From Neocallimastix lanati (nom. inval.) (Eukaryota; Neocallimastigomycota; Neocallimastigomycetes; Neocallimastigales; Neocallimastigaceae): a stretch of DNA of 62,000 nucleotides. The notes beneath the pieces were generated by a model. It was not told the origin of the DNA and ran no database searches. It saw only the letters and a program-made list of their open reading frames with translations. The position numbers and the translations under genes were made by a program. The stretch is taken from positions 617,501-679,500 of the forward strand of contig JACVTC010000054.1 in assembly GCA_016946835.1 (NCBI GenBank), given 5' to 3'. Positions 26,549 through 36,247 of the stretch are shown in pieces; position 1 is the stretch's first letter, and every line of letters starts with the position of its first letter.

Positions 26549-26758
26549 TGATAACTTTGGTTATTTTGGATTTAGTTTTTATATCAACTTTTATTTATTA
26601 TATTTAGATAGATAGTGAGCACTTAAGGCACAAAGTGCTTTAAAGAACTGATGTACAATAAAATTTCTTTACACCATATTTATAGACATATAAATGTGGC
26701 TTAGATCACATGACACATAATATAAATATATATAACTAATAATTCACGTAAGTTAACA
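26549..26758 (-). repeat. 5' LTR of the peptidase-bearing element
   Basis: The 210-bp partner of 21879-22106. It ends GTTATCA on the minus strand immediately before the primer-binding site and is bounded on the other side by the TTTAT duplication. Confidence 0.9.
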
Positions 26759-27007
26759 TTTATTATTTATTATTTATTTATTTAAAAATATTTTATAATA
26801 AAATATTTAAAGACTTTACTTAATTTCAAAAATGATTTTTATTATTTATTTAATTATTTATTTAATTATTTATTTAATTATTTAATTATTGGTTAAAAAA
26901 ATTATATAATGTGGCAATTAATAAAAATATTTAAGCCATATTGCTAAATGCACAATTGCAAAATGATACATTCATAAAACAAATAACAATTTTGTATATT
27001 TAATAAT

Positions 27008-27206
27008 TGTTAGAATAATTAAAATATTGAATCGAATTAATATTAATTAGTAATAATTAATAATGTAATTCATATTTAGTAATGAAGTCAAGCCATGTAT
27101 TTTTATATAAATACAATTTTATTTTTGTTAATACTCTAACAATAATTAATATTAATATAATAAATAAAATTATAAATTTATTAATAAAACTTAAATATTT
27201 CTAATA
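27008..27206 (+). repeat. 5' LTR of the copia element
   Basis: A 199-bp repeat starting TGTTAGAATAATTAAAATA and ending TTTCTAATA before the primer-binding site; the matching 3' copy starts at 30721 and carries an extra roughly 30 bp (TTTATTCTAAAGAATATTCA). Confidence 0.85.
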
Positions 27207-27231
27207 GATTAAGAGTTTCAAGTCTCTTATA
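27207..27231 (+). promoter_or_regulatory. Copia primer-binding site
   Basis: GATTAAGAGTTTCAAGTCTC follows the 5' LTR. It shares GATTAAGAGTxTCA with the other two LTR elements, again matching the tRNA-Lys(CUU) anticodon arm with one change. Confidence 0.6.
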
Positions 27232-27242
27232 ATTTTAAAAAG

Positions 27243-28149
27243 ATGTCTAAACTTATTTTATCCGAAAAAGAAAAACTCCAGGGAATAGATAATTTCCCAA
27301 TCTGGTATTCTATAATGATGGATTACTTAAGGGCGAAAAAATTAACAAAATATATCACATATAATTTGAATAACATGTTAAAAAAGCCTACAAGCAATGA
27401 AAATTTAACACCAGAAGATAGTGATTTCAATGAAAACCTAGAAGCAAAAGACGCAATGCCCTGTACAATTATCTTAACAAATGTCTATGATAAAATAAAA
27501 ACATATATAAAGGATTGTAAAACTGCTCATGAGAGAATGAAAAAAAAAAAAAAAAAAAATATACAAAAACAATAACTCTGCCTTCTATGGTATGTGGATG
27601 AAATAGCTATATTCTATAGGCATAAAGGATGTTCAAGAAACAATGAACGTCACAAATAAAATAATGGAGTTATTCAGATTATTGAATGACTCTCCTACAA
27701 AACCTACTAATATAGAAAAGATCATAATTATGCACGATACATTACCAAATGATCTTAAAAGCAAGGTAATATTTAGTTCAAAATTAACTCCGGAACAGTT
27801 TTACGAAGAAATAAAAGACAAATTCACTGTCCTCACATACAAAAATGATAGAGTTAATAACTCTAATCTTTAAAAGCAAAAAATAAAAAGTATCCATTCA
27901 AATGGAGACATACCAGATCTCAACAATATAGAAAATAAGAAAAGAAATATGATACAAAGAAAAACCAAAAACAAAATGAGGAAATATTGCGTGATTTGTA
28001 ATAAAAAAGGACATTTAGCAAAGGACTGTTACTTTAACCCATGCGGAACTAAAAGAAATAACAAAAAATGCATATTTAACAAGAACCTTAAGAAGAAATT
28101 AAATAATACAAGCTCAAATAAGAACAAAGAAAAACAATCAATAATATAG
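27243..28149 (+). pseudogene. Copia gag (capsid and nucleocapsid), frameshifted
   Basis: An ATG at 27243 opens MSKLILSEKEKLQGIDNFPI, followed by WYSIMMDYLRAKKLTKYI, the usual start of Ty1/copia Gag. The frame breaks in an A tract near 27541-27559. Capsid sequence resumes at about 27600-27873 (NDLKSKVIFSSKLTPEQFYE). The nucleocapsid follows at 27949-28149 with an intact CCHC knuckle, CVICNKKGHLAKDC. At least two frame breaks make it non-functional as a single polyprotein. Confidence 0.85.
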
Positions 28150-28254
28150 AAATCGATGAAGAGAATTACAAGGATAAAACACCGTATTATGATGAGATGC
28201 AAACGATGTTTGGTTCATCTATAAACAACCTGGAACATGACGAAGGGACAACAC

Positions 28255-30572
28255 AAAATGAAGATAATTATACAATTTGGACTTATGACACAGGGCCAGC
28301 GAACGTATCACAAATAATATAAATATACTGGAAGATTACACAGAAAATAAGACTACCATGAAATGTGAATATAATACTCTCTGCTATTTCAAAGGATATG
28401 GAACATATCATGGAATAATAAATAACCATAAATTTACTTTAAATAAATATATTATTCAACAAGCAACAATAAGAATATAATTAGAAGGATAAAATTAGCA
28501 AAATCTGGAATTAATATAAGAATCAATAACATCAACGAAAAAATATCATTAACATTAACTAACAACAACAATAAAATAATCGATATCATATTTCCAGATC
28601 AATTTAATATTGTTAGAATAAAAGCAACAAACAAGTTTATGGCATAGACGGTTGGATCATTTTTACCAATCAGATATTAATAAATATTTAAATCTACATA
28701 ATGTAAACACAGAACAATGCCTAGATTGAAAATTTTCAAAATAGAAGGGAAACCCCTCAATAAAACCACTCCAATGGCTTCGACTATATTAGAAATGATA
28801 CACTCTGATTTGATAGGACCAGTTCAACCAATCTCAATAGATGGTGTGAAATATATACTAACATATATTGATGAATTTAGTCACAAATCATGGGTATACC
28901 TACTAAAAGAAAAGTATGAAACAGTTTGGTTAAATTATTGTATTATCTTTTAGTTTTCTAAAAGATAATAAAATAATTTGCTTAATTAGTATATATATAA
29001 ATGTTATGATTATCAGTAGTAGTGACTATGAAATAAATGATATAATCAATAAAATTAAATCAAAATTTAAAATCTCAATTTATGGGCCAATCAAATATCT
29101 TCCAGGTATTACAATTGAATAAACGAAATTTGAATACCGAATTTTACAAACAAATATTATTGAAAATTTAGAGTAATTTTAAAATTACTCAAAACAAAAG
29201 AACTAACACAACATGCACACTAAATAATATTACTAATGATAAACCTTTTGATCCTACTACATACAAAAGTATAATTGGATCACTTATATATTTAGCAAAA
29301 TGCACTCGGCCAGACATTTCTTTCGCAATACATCATGCTGCACGACAATGTGAAAATCCATCATTCACCGATTGGCATAAAATTATCAATATTTTAAAAT
29401 ATTTAAATAACACTAAATACAACAAAATTTTATATAATGGTTTAGGTCCATTCCATGGATACACGGATGTAGAGAGTTCTAATAGAAACAGATTACAAAT
29501 AACAAAATATTACACTTAAATAATCAAAAAATAACACGTAATATAAAAATTCTCTTTTTTAATATAATCTTTATTAATTAAAAATATATCTCTTATTGTT
29601 ATTAACTATTTCATAATCAATAACTAATACATGGATTTAAATAATGAATTTTTCATGTATTTATATTTTTTCAAGATTATATTATAATATATCATTCCTA
29701 TTTAATTTACATATATTACTATTTTTTTGTAAACAAAATATATATTTATAATTTTATTAAACAATAATTAACTAAAACTAAACAATAATTAATTCAGTAA
29801 ACTTTCAACTTATATAATAATAATTAAATTCAATTATAACTCATTTATTATTTATTTATTTATTATATAAATATTATTAATATTAATGTTTATATATTTA
29901 CAATTCAAAACTATTTTTATAAACTATTTAAACTAATTTTAACTATTTAAAAATATTCCGAAATTAATTTTAAAGTATTTTAAACTAAATTAACTAAGTT
30001 AAATAAAATAACTAAATTAAATAAACTAAATTAACTAAATAAATTATTTAAATTAAATTTATTATCCAAAAATATTTACATAATAATTTTTCCTTTTGAA
30101 ATATTTACATAAATTTATAATTAATTTTCATATACGTAAATCATAAATTTATGTAATTTTATTACGTTAATTAATTATTAGATAATTAATTATTAAAGAT
30201 TTTATTAAATCAATATCAGGTCATATATTCTTAATGGGAAACTCACCCATTTCATGGTATTCTAAGAAACAAACAATAGTAGCTACTTCCACTGCAGAGG
30301 CAGAATACATTAGCGCCTCAGAATGCATCAAGAAGGCTCTGTGGTTCAGAAACATTATATATGAATTATTCAACCACAAATCTTCTATCACAATATACAT
30401 AGACAATAAATCAAGTAAAATAATTATGGAAAATGGAGAATTCTCTACAAAATTAAAACATATAGATATAAAATTTCATTTCGATAACGATAACATTAAG
30501 AAAAACAAAATAATACTAAAATACAAGAATACAAGTGAAATGGTGGCCGACATACTAAAAAAAAAACATTAA
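28255..30572 (+). pseudogene. Copia pol relic (protease, integrase, reverse transcriptase, RNase H)
   Basis: Protease: WTYDTG at 28278, then a one-base shift before ASERITNNI. Integrase: WHRRLDHFYQSDINKYL near 28640, the zinc-binding region; core pieces MIHSDLIGPVQ and YIDEFSHKSWVYLLKEK near 28795-28915, with both aspartates present. The frame then ends and most of the reverse transcriptase is missing. Pol resumes near 28985 with LISIYINVMIISSSDYEIN, where the catalytic YVDD box reads YINV. After that come YKSIIGSLIYLAKCTRPDIS and ARQCENPSF. RNase H ends after the insertion with ISWYSKKQTIVATSTAEAEY and the GEFSTKLKHIDIKFH block (30234-30572). The element cannot reverse transcribe. Confidence 0.88.
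29500..30205. mobile_element. Insertion inside the RNase H region
   Basis: Copia coding sequence stops at RNRLQITK near 29507 and resumes with SISGHIFLMGNSPISW near 30208, exactly where the protein should continue. The intervening roughly 700 bp is AT-rich and non-coding, with a terminus of AATAACACGTAAT on the left and, inverted, AATTAACGTAAT on the right. A 4-bp AAAT at both edges may be the target duplication. The class of element is unknown; a MITE-like insertion is plausible. Confidence 0.5.
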
Positions 30573-30895
30573 TGGAACTAAATTAAAAAATTTCATTAAT
30601 TTCAACAAAATTTTTTCCATATACTAATACAAGCTATACAAAACTAAACAATACATACTATAAAATCAACTATACAAAACATTAAATCATTTCCTAAAAT
30701 AATTTAAGATTTAGGCGGAATGTTAGAATAATTAAAATACTGAATTGAATTAATAGTAATTAGTAATAATTAATAATGTATTTATTCTAAAGAATATTCA
30801 TGTAATTCATAATTAGTAATGAAGTCAAGCCCACATATTTTATATAAATACAATTTTATTTGTGTTAATACTCTAACAATAATTAACATTAATAT

Positions 30896-31156
30896 TGTTA
30901 GAATATGTGAAATATATATAAAATAAGCTTCAAATGTTCGAAACATATTGTAATATAATTAATGTATAAGCCACAATGTATTAATATAAAAGTATTTAAT
31001 TTAGAATAATTAAGTGCTAGTATTATAAAATATATTAATAAAATTAACATAATTATAAACCATAAATTCCTGACTCTTAACAGATTAAGAGTCTCATATG
31101 ACTCTTAAAAAGATTCTTAGCAAAAGAATCTTTTGCCGGAATCAATATTATGTCAC

Positions 31157-31188
<32 letters not shown>

Positions 31189-32801
31189 ATTTTATATTAT
31201 GATAAAAGCTGCTCATTATGTCAATTCTTAATAAGACAAATAAAACTGTTCAAAATATTCAAGATTGAAAAATTGAAAAAACGGGTAAAATATAATACAA
31301 TTGATAAAATGAAGTTATTGCAGGATAAGTAAAACTCTAAAAATATATAAATATTTATTTAATAAGAAAAAACAAAACACATTATTTGAAGTATAATTAT
31401 TTTAACTTGTATTTATGCATATCAAACGCGTATATATTAATATAAACTACAATAATGGAGGAGACTATATGTCAGAGATCCCATAAAAATAATTTAAAAT
31501 AAAATATCCCAAATATACATGGGAAATATAATAGAATGGTAATTCCTAGGGTACATTCTAATAATAATAGTATTATTAATAGTATTATTAAACCTAGCTT
31601 AAAATAGGTTTAGATAATAACTAATTCAATATAATCATAATGCAAACCTTCGTGATGAAAGGTATAATAAATTAATAAATATAACCATGAATTATATATA
31701 AATGGATGATGTTTATCCATCAACAAACAATACTTATTGATTAAAAAATATTTTAAAATTATTAAACCTCTATAATTAATATTATAATGATGAGAAAATC
31801 CAAATATATAAAATCCTTTTAGAAATTTGGATTTTAGGGGGAAGTAGGCAAAATAAATAAAAATTAAAAAGTATTAAAGAAAAGTCACTTAACTGATTCT
31901 CTGAGCTAATTATTTAAAAATAATATTATCTTGGAAATAAATAAAATAGCGTAATAGTGAAAATCGAAAATTAACTTTCAAGAAAGAAATTAAATGAAAG
32001 ATTGAACTTTAATCAATTATGAAACAATTTATATTATTTATTAATAAGTTTAAATGACTAGAATAATATAATTAATTATAAATACAATTAATTTTAATAC
32101 CCCAAGATTATGATTTATCAAGTGCACCAGTATATAATCAACAATTTATTTTAATAGTTATCGCTAAAACTACAAAGCGAAAATATATAAAAGTTAACGC
32201 TAATCTATAAAGAGGATTATAATTGAAAGTGATGTGAAACCCAATATATAAGAGGTATTCACACAAATTGAGATAGTATAGTATCACCATTCAAGAGAAA
32301 GGTTTCCATCATATAAATGTTAATATAAACCATATACTATAATAGATGTTTTAGATACATCTAATATTAATGGTGTAATAATATTAAATACTTAGTTTTA
32401 GGGGGAAAATATTAGATTGTTAATATATTTTAAGAAATTATTTTAGCGATATTTAAATTGTTGAATTAAATAATTAATACTAATGTAAAATATTTTATTC
32501 ATGTAAAATTAAAGGTTAATTTAGAACAGAAATAATAATAGATTAATAATATCAAGTTAATATTGTAAAATAGGATAATTTTATATATGCATATTCACCA
32601 GTAAACCAATTTATTCATTATTGAATAACTAGGTTTAAGGGGGAATGTTAGAATATGTGAAATGCATAAAAAATATGCTTCAAATGTATTGAAACATATT
32701 GTATATATAATTAATGTATAAGCCACAAGGTATTAATATAAAAGCATTTAATTTAGAATAAGTGCTAGTAACTCTTTATCATAAAATATATTAATAAAAT
32801 T
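30896..32801 (+). mobile_element. Non-autonomous LTR element of the same family, no coding capacity
   Basis: The 5' LTR at 30896-31082 starts TGTTAGAATATGTG and ends TCTTAACA. The 3' LTR starts at 32646 after GGTTTAAGGGGGAA and is truncated at about 32801. The element sits exactly at the cut end of the copia 3' LTR, so it probably inserted there. The 1.56-kb interior has no frame. It shares hairpin-plus-G-tract modules (31797-31850, 32385-32420, 32610-32645) and a 300-bp block with the peptidase-bearing element. A 25-base A tract lies near 31158. Confidence 0.8.
31083..31107 (+). promoter_or_regulatory. Primer-binding site of the non-autonomous element
   Basis: GATTAAGAGTCTCATATGAC immediately follows the LTR, complementary over 14 bases to the tRNA-Lys(CUU) anticodon arm. 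AAGAGTC and GACTCTT also form a local hairpin. Confidence 0.7.
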
Positions 32802-32803
32802 GT

Positions 32804-32955
32804 AATAAATAATAAATAATAACAAATAATAAATAATAAATAATAAATTATAACAAATAATAAATATAATAAATATAATAAGTAATAAATAAATAAATAA
32901 TAAATTAATAAATAATAAATAATAACAAATAATAAATAATAAATAAATAAATAAA
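32804..32955. repeat. (TAAATAA)n satellite, inverted relative to the 21-kb array
   Basis: About 150 bp of the 7-bp repeat with C-containing variants. It adjoins the truncated LTR on the left and MULE sequence on the right, so a deletion or recombination breakpoint probably lies at about 32801-32810. Confidence 0.85.
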
Positions 32956-33265
32956 TAAATATTTTATATTTCTAATTAAAAAATTAAATAATTAACACTA
33001 ATTTTTTATTCAAAATAAATATAAATATTTCAAATATTAAGTAGTAAAAAAAAATATTTTCATAAATACGTCATATTACTATTATAAAAAAAATTATATA
33101 TTATTTATTCAGAATAATAAATAATTTAATATAAGTAATAAATTACTAAATAACTAAATATATGATTATAATTTTATTTTTTAAATATTAAAAATAAAAT
33201 CATTTTATAGACACTATTAAAATCTATATTATAAATTTACTTATTATTAAAAAATTTTATTGAAA

Positions 33266-34702
33266 ATGGAGGAAAATATTAGAATTGAAATAAGTGAAAC
33301 AAATCGGGGAAAAAAGCAAATTATTATTAACGGAAAATATAAATTTAATTTTTCAAATGAAAAGAAAGATAATTTAAAGGTATATAGATGCACTGAGAAT
33401 AGAACTTCAAATAAATGTAAATCTTTTATTATTTTAAATGATAAAATGGAGATTTTAGAATATGAAAGTCAGCATAATCATCTTGAAAAAGAATACAAAG
33501 CATCTAAATTAATAGTAATGCATAAAATCAAAGAAACAATAAGAAAAAAGTCCTTTTTCTTTGGATATTAGACCAAAGCGTATATTTAATAAAATTTCTC
33601 AAGATATGGGATTAATATGACTGAATTTAACTCCATTAGAACCCTAATTTTAAGAAGTCAAAATAAGCAATTACCTCCTGACATAACAAGTTTTGAAGAA
33701 ATTCTGGAGGAATCAGAATATTATAAAATAGAAAATGGTGATAATTTTATGATATTCAAAAATTCTAATTTAATAATTTTTCAATCCCCATTCCAATCAA
33801 AGCTATTCATACAATATAACGAAGATATATTTGCATATGGTACATTTTATATTGCGCCAAAATTTAGTTATCAAGTGTTCAATTCTAGAACATATGTTAA
33901 AAAAATAAATAGTTTTTACACTACTTCCATTTCAATATTAAAAGATAAAAAACAATCCACTTACGAAATATTATTTAAAGAAATAAAAAAAAATGCAAGT
34001 AAATTTAGTAACAATATAATTATTTCTCCAATTAATTTTCATGGTGACATTGAAAAAGGCATATCAAATGCAGCAAAAAAAATTTTTCCTCAAATAAATA
34101 TCAAATATTGTGTTTGGCACTTTAAAAGATCATTAGAAATTCAAAAAAAAAAACAGATTATGTTCTTATGAAATTAATAATTATAATAATAATAATTTAT
34201 ATACTTATTATAGAGATTTTCCATTTATTAACCCTATTTATATACCACACATTTATTCAAAAATAAAAAATACATGCAAAAAAAATGAATATAGTAATTT
34301 TTTAGAATTTTTTGAATATTTTAATATCAACTATTTAAATAAATATCATGCAAATAACTGGAATTATTATAATAATATAGAACACATTACAAATAATGCA
34401 TCAGAATCTTTTAATAATTATTTAAATAATCTTTTCCCAAAAAAACCTACTTTTTATAAATTAATTATAGCATTAAAGAAGGAAGAAACCTTATCGTATA
34501 ATGATTATGAAAGGAAAATTAGAGGTTTTTTAAAAAAAAAAAAAAATAAATAAAAACCATTAATAGAACTGATGAAATCAAGGCTTTAATTGAATGTTAT
34601 AAAAATAAGGAAGAAAAATTAATTTGTATTGGATGCGATGATGATGATATAGTTGAATTATGGTACGATTGTTTAATGCATTTAAATAATATAAAATACT
34701 AA
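33266..34702 (+). pseudogene. FLYWCH-MULE transposase pseudogene
   Basis: An ATG at 33266 opens MEENIRIEISET. The N-terminal zinc-binding domain has YRCTENRTSNKCKSFIIL and ESQHNHL (C...C...H-x-H, FLYWCH type). Frame breaks lie near 33545 and 33612. The MULE transposase core follows: IFAYGTFYIAPKFSYQVF, FHGDIEKGISNAAKKIFP, CVWHFKRSLE (C-x2-H), and after a shift at an A tract near 34142, TNNASESFNNYLNNLFP. Families of this kind use a DDE triad. The first block normally reads DGTF but here is YGTF (GAT to TAT); the second Asp and the Glu appear retained. A stop lies in an A tract near 34551. The end reads ELWYDCLMHLNNIKY. Confidence 0.85.
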
Positions 34703-34824
34703 TTTTTTATAAATTAGTATTTTTCTAAACTTTTTTAATCAAGAATATAATTTTAAAAGATATTATTTTTAAGTTTTTTTTTTTAAATTAAATTATAATT
34801 AAAACTATTCCATTTGATAAGTTA

Positions 34825-34996
34825 TTTTTTTATTAATATCAATATCAATATTATATTGTATTTTTTTATTAATAGCAATATCAATATATAGTAATTTTTT
34901 TATTAATATCAATATCAATACTTTATATAGTTATTAATATTAATATCAATATTATATAGTTTTTTAATTATTAATATCAATATCAATATTATATAA

Positions 34997-34998
<2 letters not shown>
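34825..34998. repeat. Minisatellite of TTTTTTATTAATATCAATATCAATA type
   Basis: Four to five imperfect units near the right end of the MULE. The inverted sequence recurs inside a TTLL1 intron at 43840-43940. Confidence 0.75.
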
Positions 34999-35027
<29 letters not shown>

Positions 35028-35092
35028 ATATGTTTATTTTTTAAAAATATTTTAAGCCGCATTTTGCGAAACGCACAAATGCGAAACGCACA

Positions 35093-35643
35093 CCTCCTAT
35101 TAATTTCAATAATTTTTAATAGATTTTTTTTTTTAGACTTCATATATTTCCATTAATAAATATTTAAAAATAAAACAAATTATAAACTGAAACATAAAAA
35201 ACAAAATTTTCCTTTTATATTAATTATATAACTAATAAATAAACTAAAACAAAGTCATAATCTTTTTTTTTAAAAAAATATTAATTTTATTAATAAAAAT
35301 ATAATCTTTTCTAATATTAAAATATTTAAAAAAAAAAAAACATAATAATTTTTTTTTTTACATAAAATTATAAAACTATAAAAAAAATTGAATATAAATT
35401 GTTAATTATAACAATTTTATATTTTGCGTCTTTTTTTTTTTTTTTTTTTTTTAATTTATTAAATTATATAAAATTAAATAATATTATTTCAAACTATAAT
35501 AGAAATTAAAGTAATATGATTATATTTCTTTTTTTTTCTATTTTTTTTTCCTATCTTATTTTTTCTTTTTTCTTTCCTTTTTTATATGTATATACTAATA
35601 AAAAATTTCTTATTTTTCTTTTTCTTTAAAGAAACATTCAATT

Positions 35644-35676
<33 letters not shown>

Positions 35677-35721
35677 TTTGTATTGTTTTTTAAAAAACAG
35701 CTTAAAAATTAAATTTCAAAG

Positions 35722-35764
<43 letters not shown>

Positions 35765-36247
35765 TATAAAAAGATAAAAAAAAAATAATAATAAAATAGA
35801 ATAGAATAAAATAAAGCAATAATAATTGAAATAATAAAAAGTATTAAAAAAGAATAATATTAAAAAAAATAAAATAAAAGTATTGAATAAATGAATATCA
35901 TAGTATTTTTAAAAGAAAAGATCATTCAGAAATATAATTAAAAAAAAAAAAAAATAAAAATAAAAAATAAAAAATAAAAAATAAAAAATAAAAAAAAAAT
36001 AAAATTATAAAATTAAATATATTGAATCAAAAATATATATTTATATAATATATAAATTATAAATATATATTTTATAAAACATTTTATATTCTTTATCTTC
36101 ATACTTTGTCTTTTTTCTTTTTTACCTCTTTCTTTTCCTTTAATTCTTTTTTTTTTTTTTTAATTTCATAATATCTTTTTTTTTTTTTTTTTTAGGTTAT
36201 TATATAAATGAAATTTATGTCTTAATCACCCTCCTATATCATTATGT
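35093..36247. other. AT-rich DNA downstream of histone H1
   Basis: Poly-T/poly-A tracts (for example about 35430, 35648 and 35720) and (AAAAT)n near 35945-36000; no gene seen. It includes the 3' flank of the H1 gene. Confidence 0.6.

Larger units (their letters stand above)
21879..26758 (-). mobile_element. Non-autonomous LTR retrotransposon carrying a peptidase gene
   Basis: The element lies between direct LTRs at 21879-22106 (3' LTR, 228 bp) and 26549-26758 (5' LTR, 210 bp). Read on the minus strand, each LTR starts TGTTAAC and ends GTTATCA. It is flanked by a 5-bp duplication, TTTAT (21874-21878 and 26759-26763). The LTRs differ by one 18-bp indel and a few substitutions, so insertion is fairly recent. 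A primer-binding site follows the 5' LTR and GGTTTGAGGGGGAA precedes the 3' LTR. No gag, protease, integrase or reverse transcriptase is found in the 4.4-kb interior. Instead it holds a decayed peptidase gene, an unidentified frame and about 2.3 kb of structured non-coding DNA shared with 30896-32801. Mobilisation in trans by a copia-type element is inferred. Confidence 0.85.
21119..26968. mobile_element. Short MULE-like element split by an LTR retrotransposon
   Basis: The left end (21119-21180) reads GTGCACTTCGCA...TTTCACAAAATGTGGCTTAAAATATTT. The right end (about 26925-26968) is its inverted, diverged counterpart, with AAATATTTAAGCCA and TGCACAATTGCAAAATG. Both match the terminal repeat at 35040-35092. 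Without the LTR element at 21879-26758 the element would be about 1 kb and non-coding. Its left arm, 21220-21680, is the reverse complement of 32930-33130 in the transposase-bearing MULE, so it looks like an internally deleted, non-autonomous derivative. CpG sites of the 35-kb terminus appear here as TpG or CpA. No convincing 9-bp target duplication was found. Confidence 0.6.
27008..30895 (+). mobile_element. Decayed Ty1/copia retrotransposon
   Basis: The 5' LTR is 27008-27206 (starts TGTTAGAATAATT) and the 3' LTR begins at 30721 after GGCGGAA. The 3' LTR is cut at 30895 where the next element starts. Gag, zinc knuckle, protease DTG, integrase and reverse-transcriptase/RNase H pieces follow in copia order (integrase before reverse transcriptase). 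A large part between integrase and the C-terminal reverse transcriptase is missing, and a roughly 700-bp insertion lies at about 29500-30205. Confidence 0.9.
32930..35092 (+). mobile_element. Mutator-like element (MULE), left end lost
   Basis: This unit holds the transposase relic at 33266-34702. It ends on the right at about 35040-35092 with AAAATATTTTAAGCCGCATT and two GCGAAACGCAC-type motifs. Its left part (32930-33130) is the reverse complement of the short MULE arm at 21320-21680. No left terminal repeat is visible before the satellite and truncated LTR, so that end was probably removed. Confidence 0.7.

Noticed and set aside
21119-35092. A single giant MULE with ends at 21.1 and 35.1 kb
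   Set aside because: A second right-type terminus exists at 26.9 kb, so two MULE copies with nested LTR elements explain the block better.
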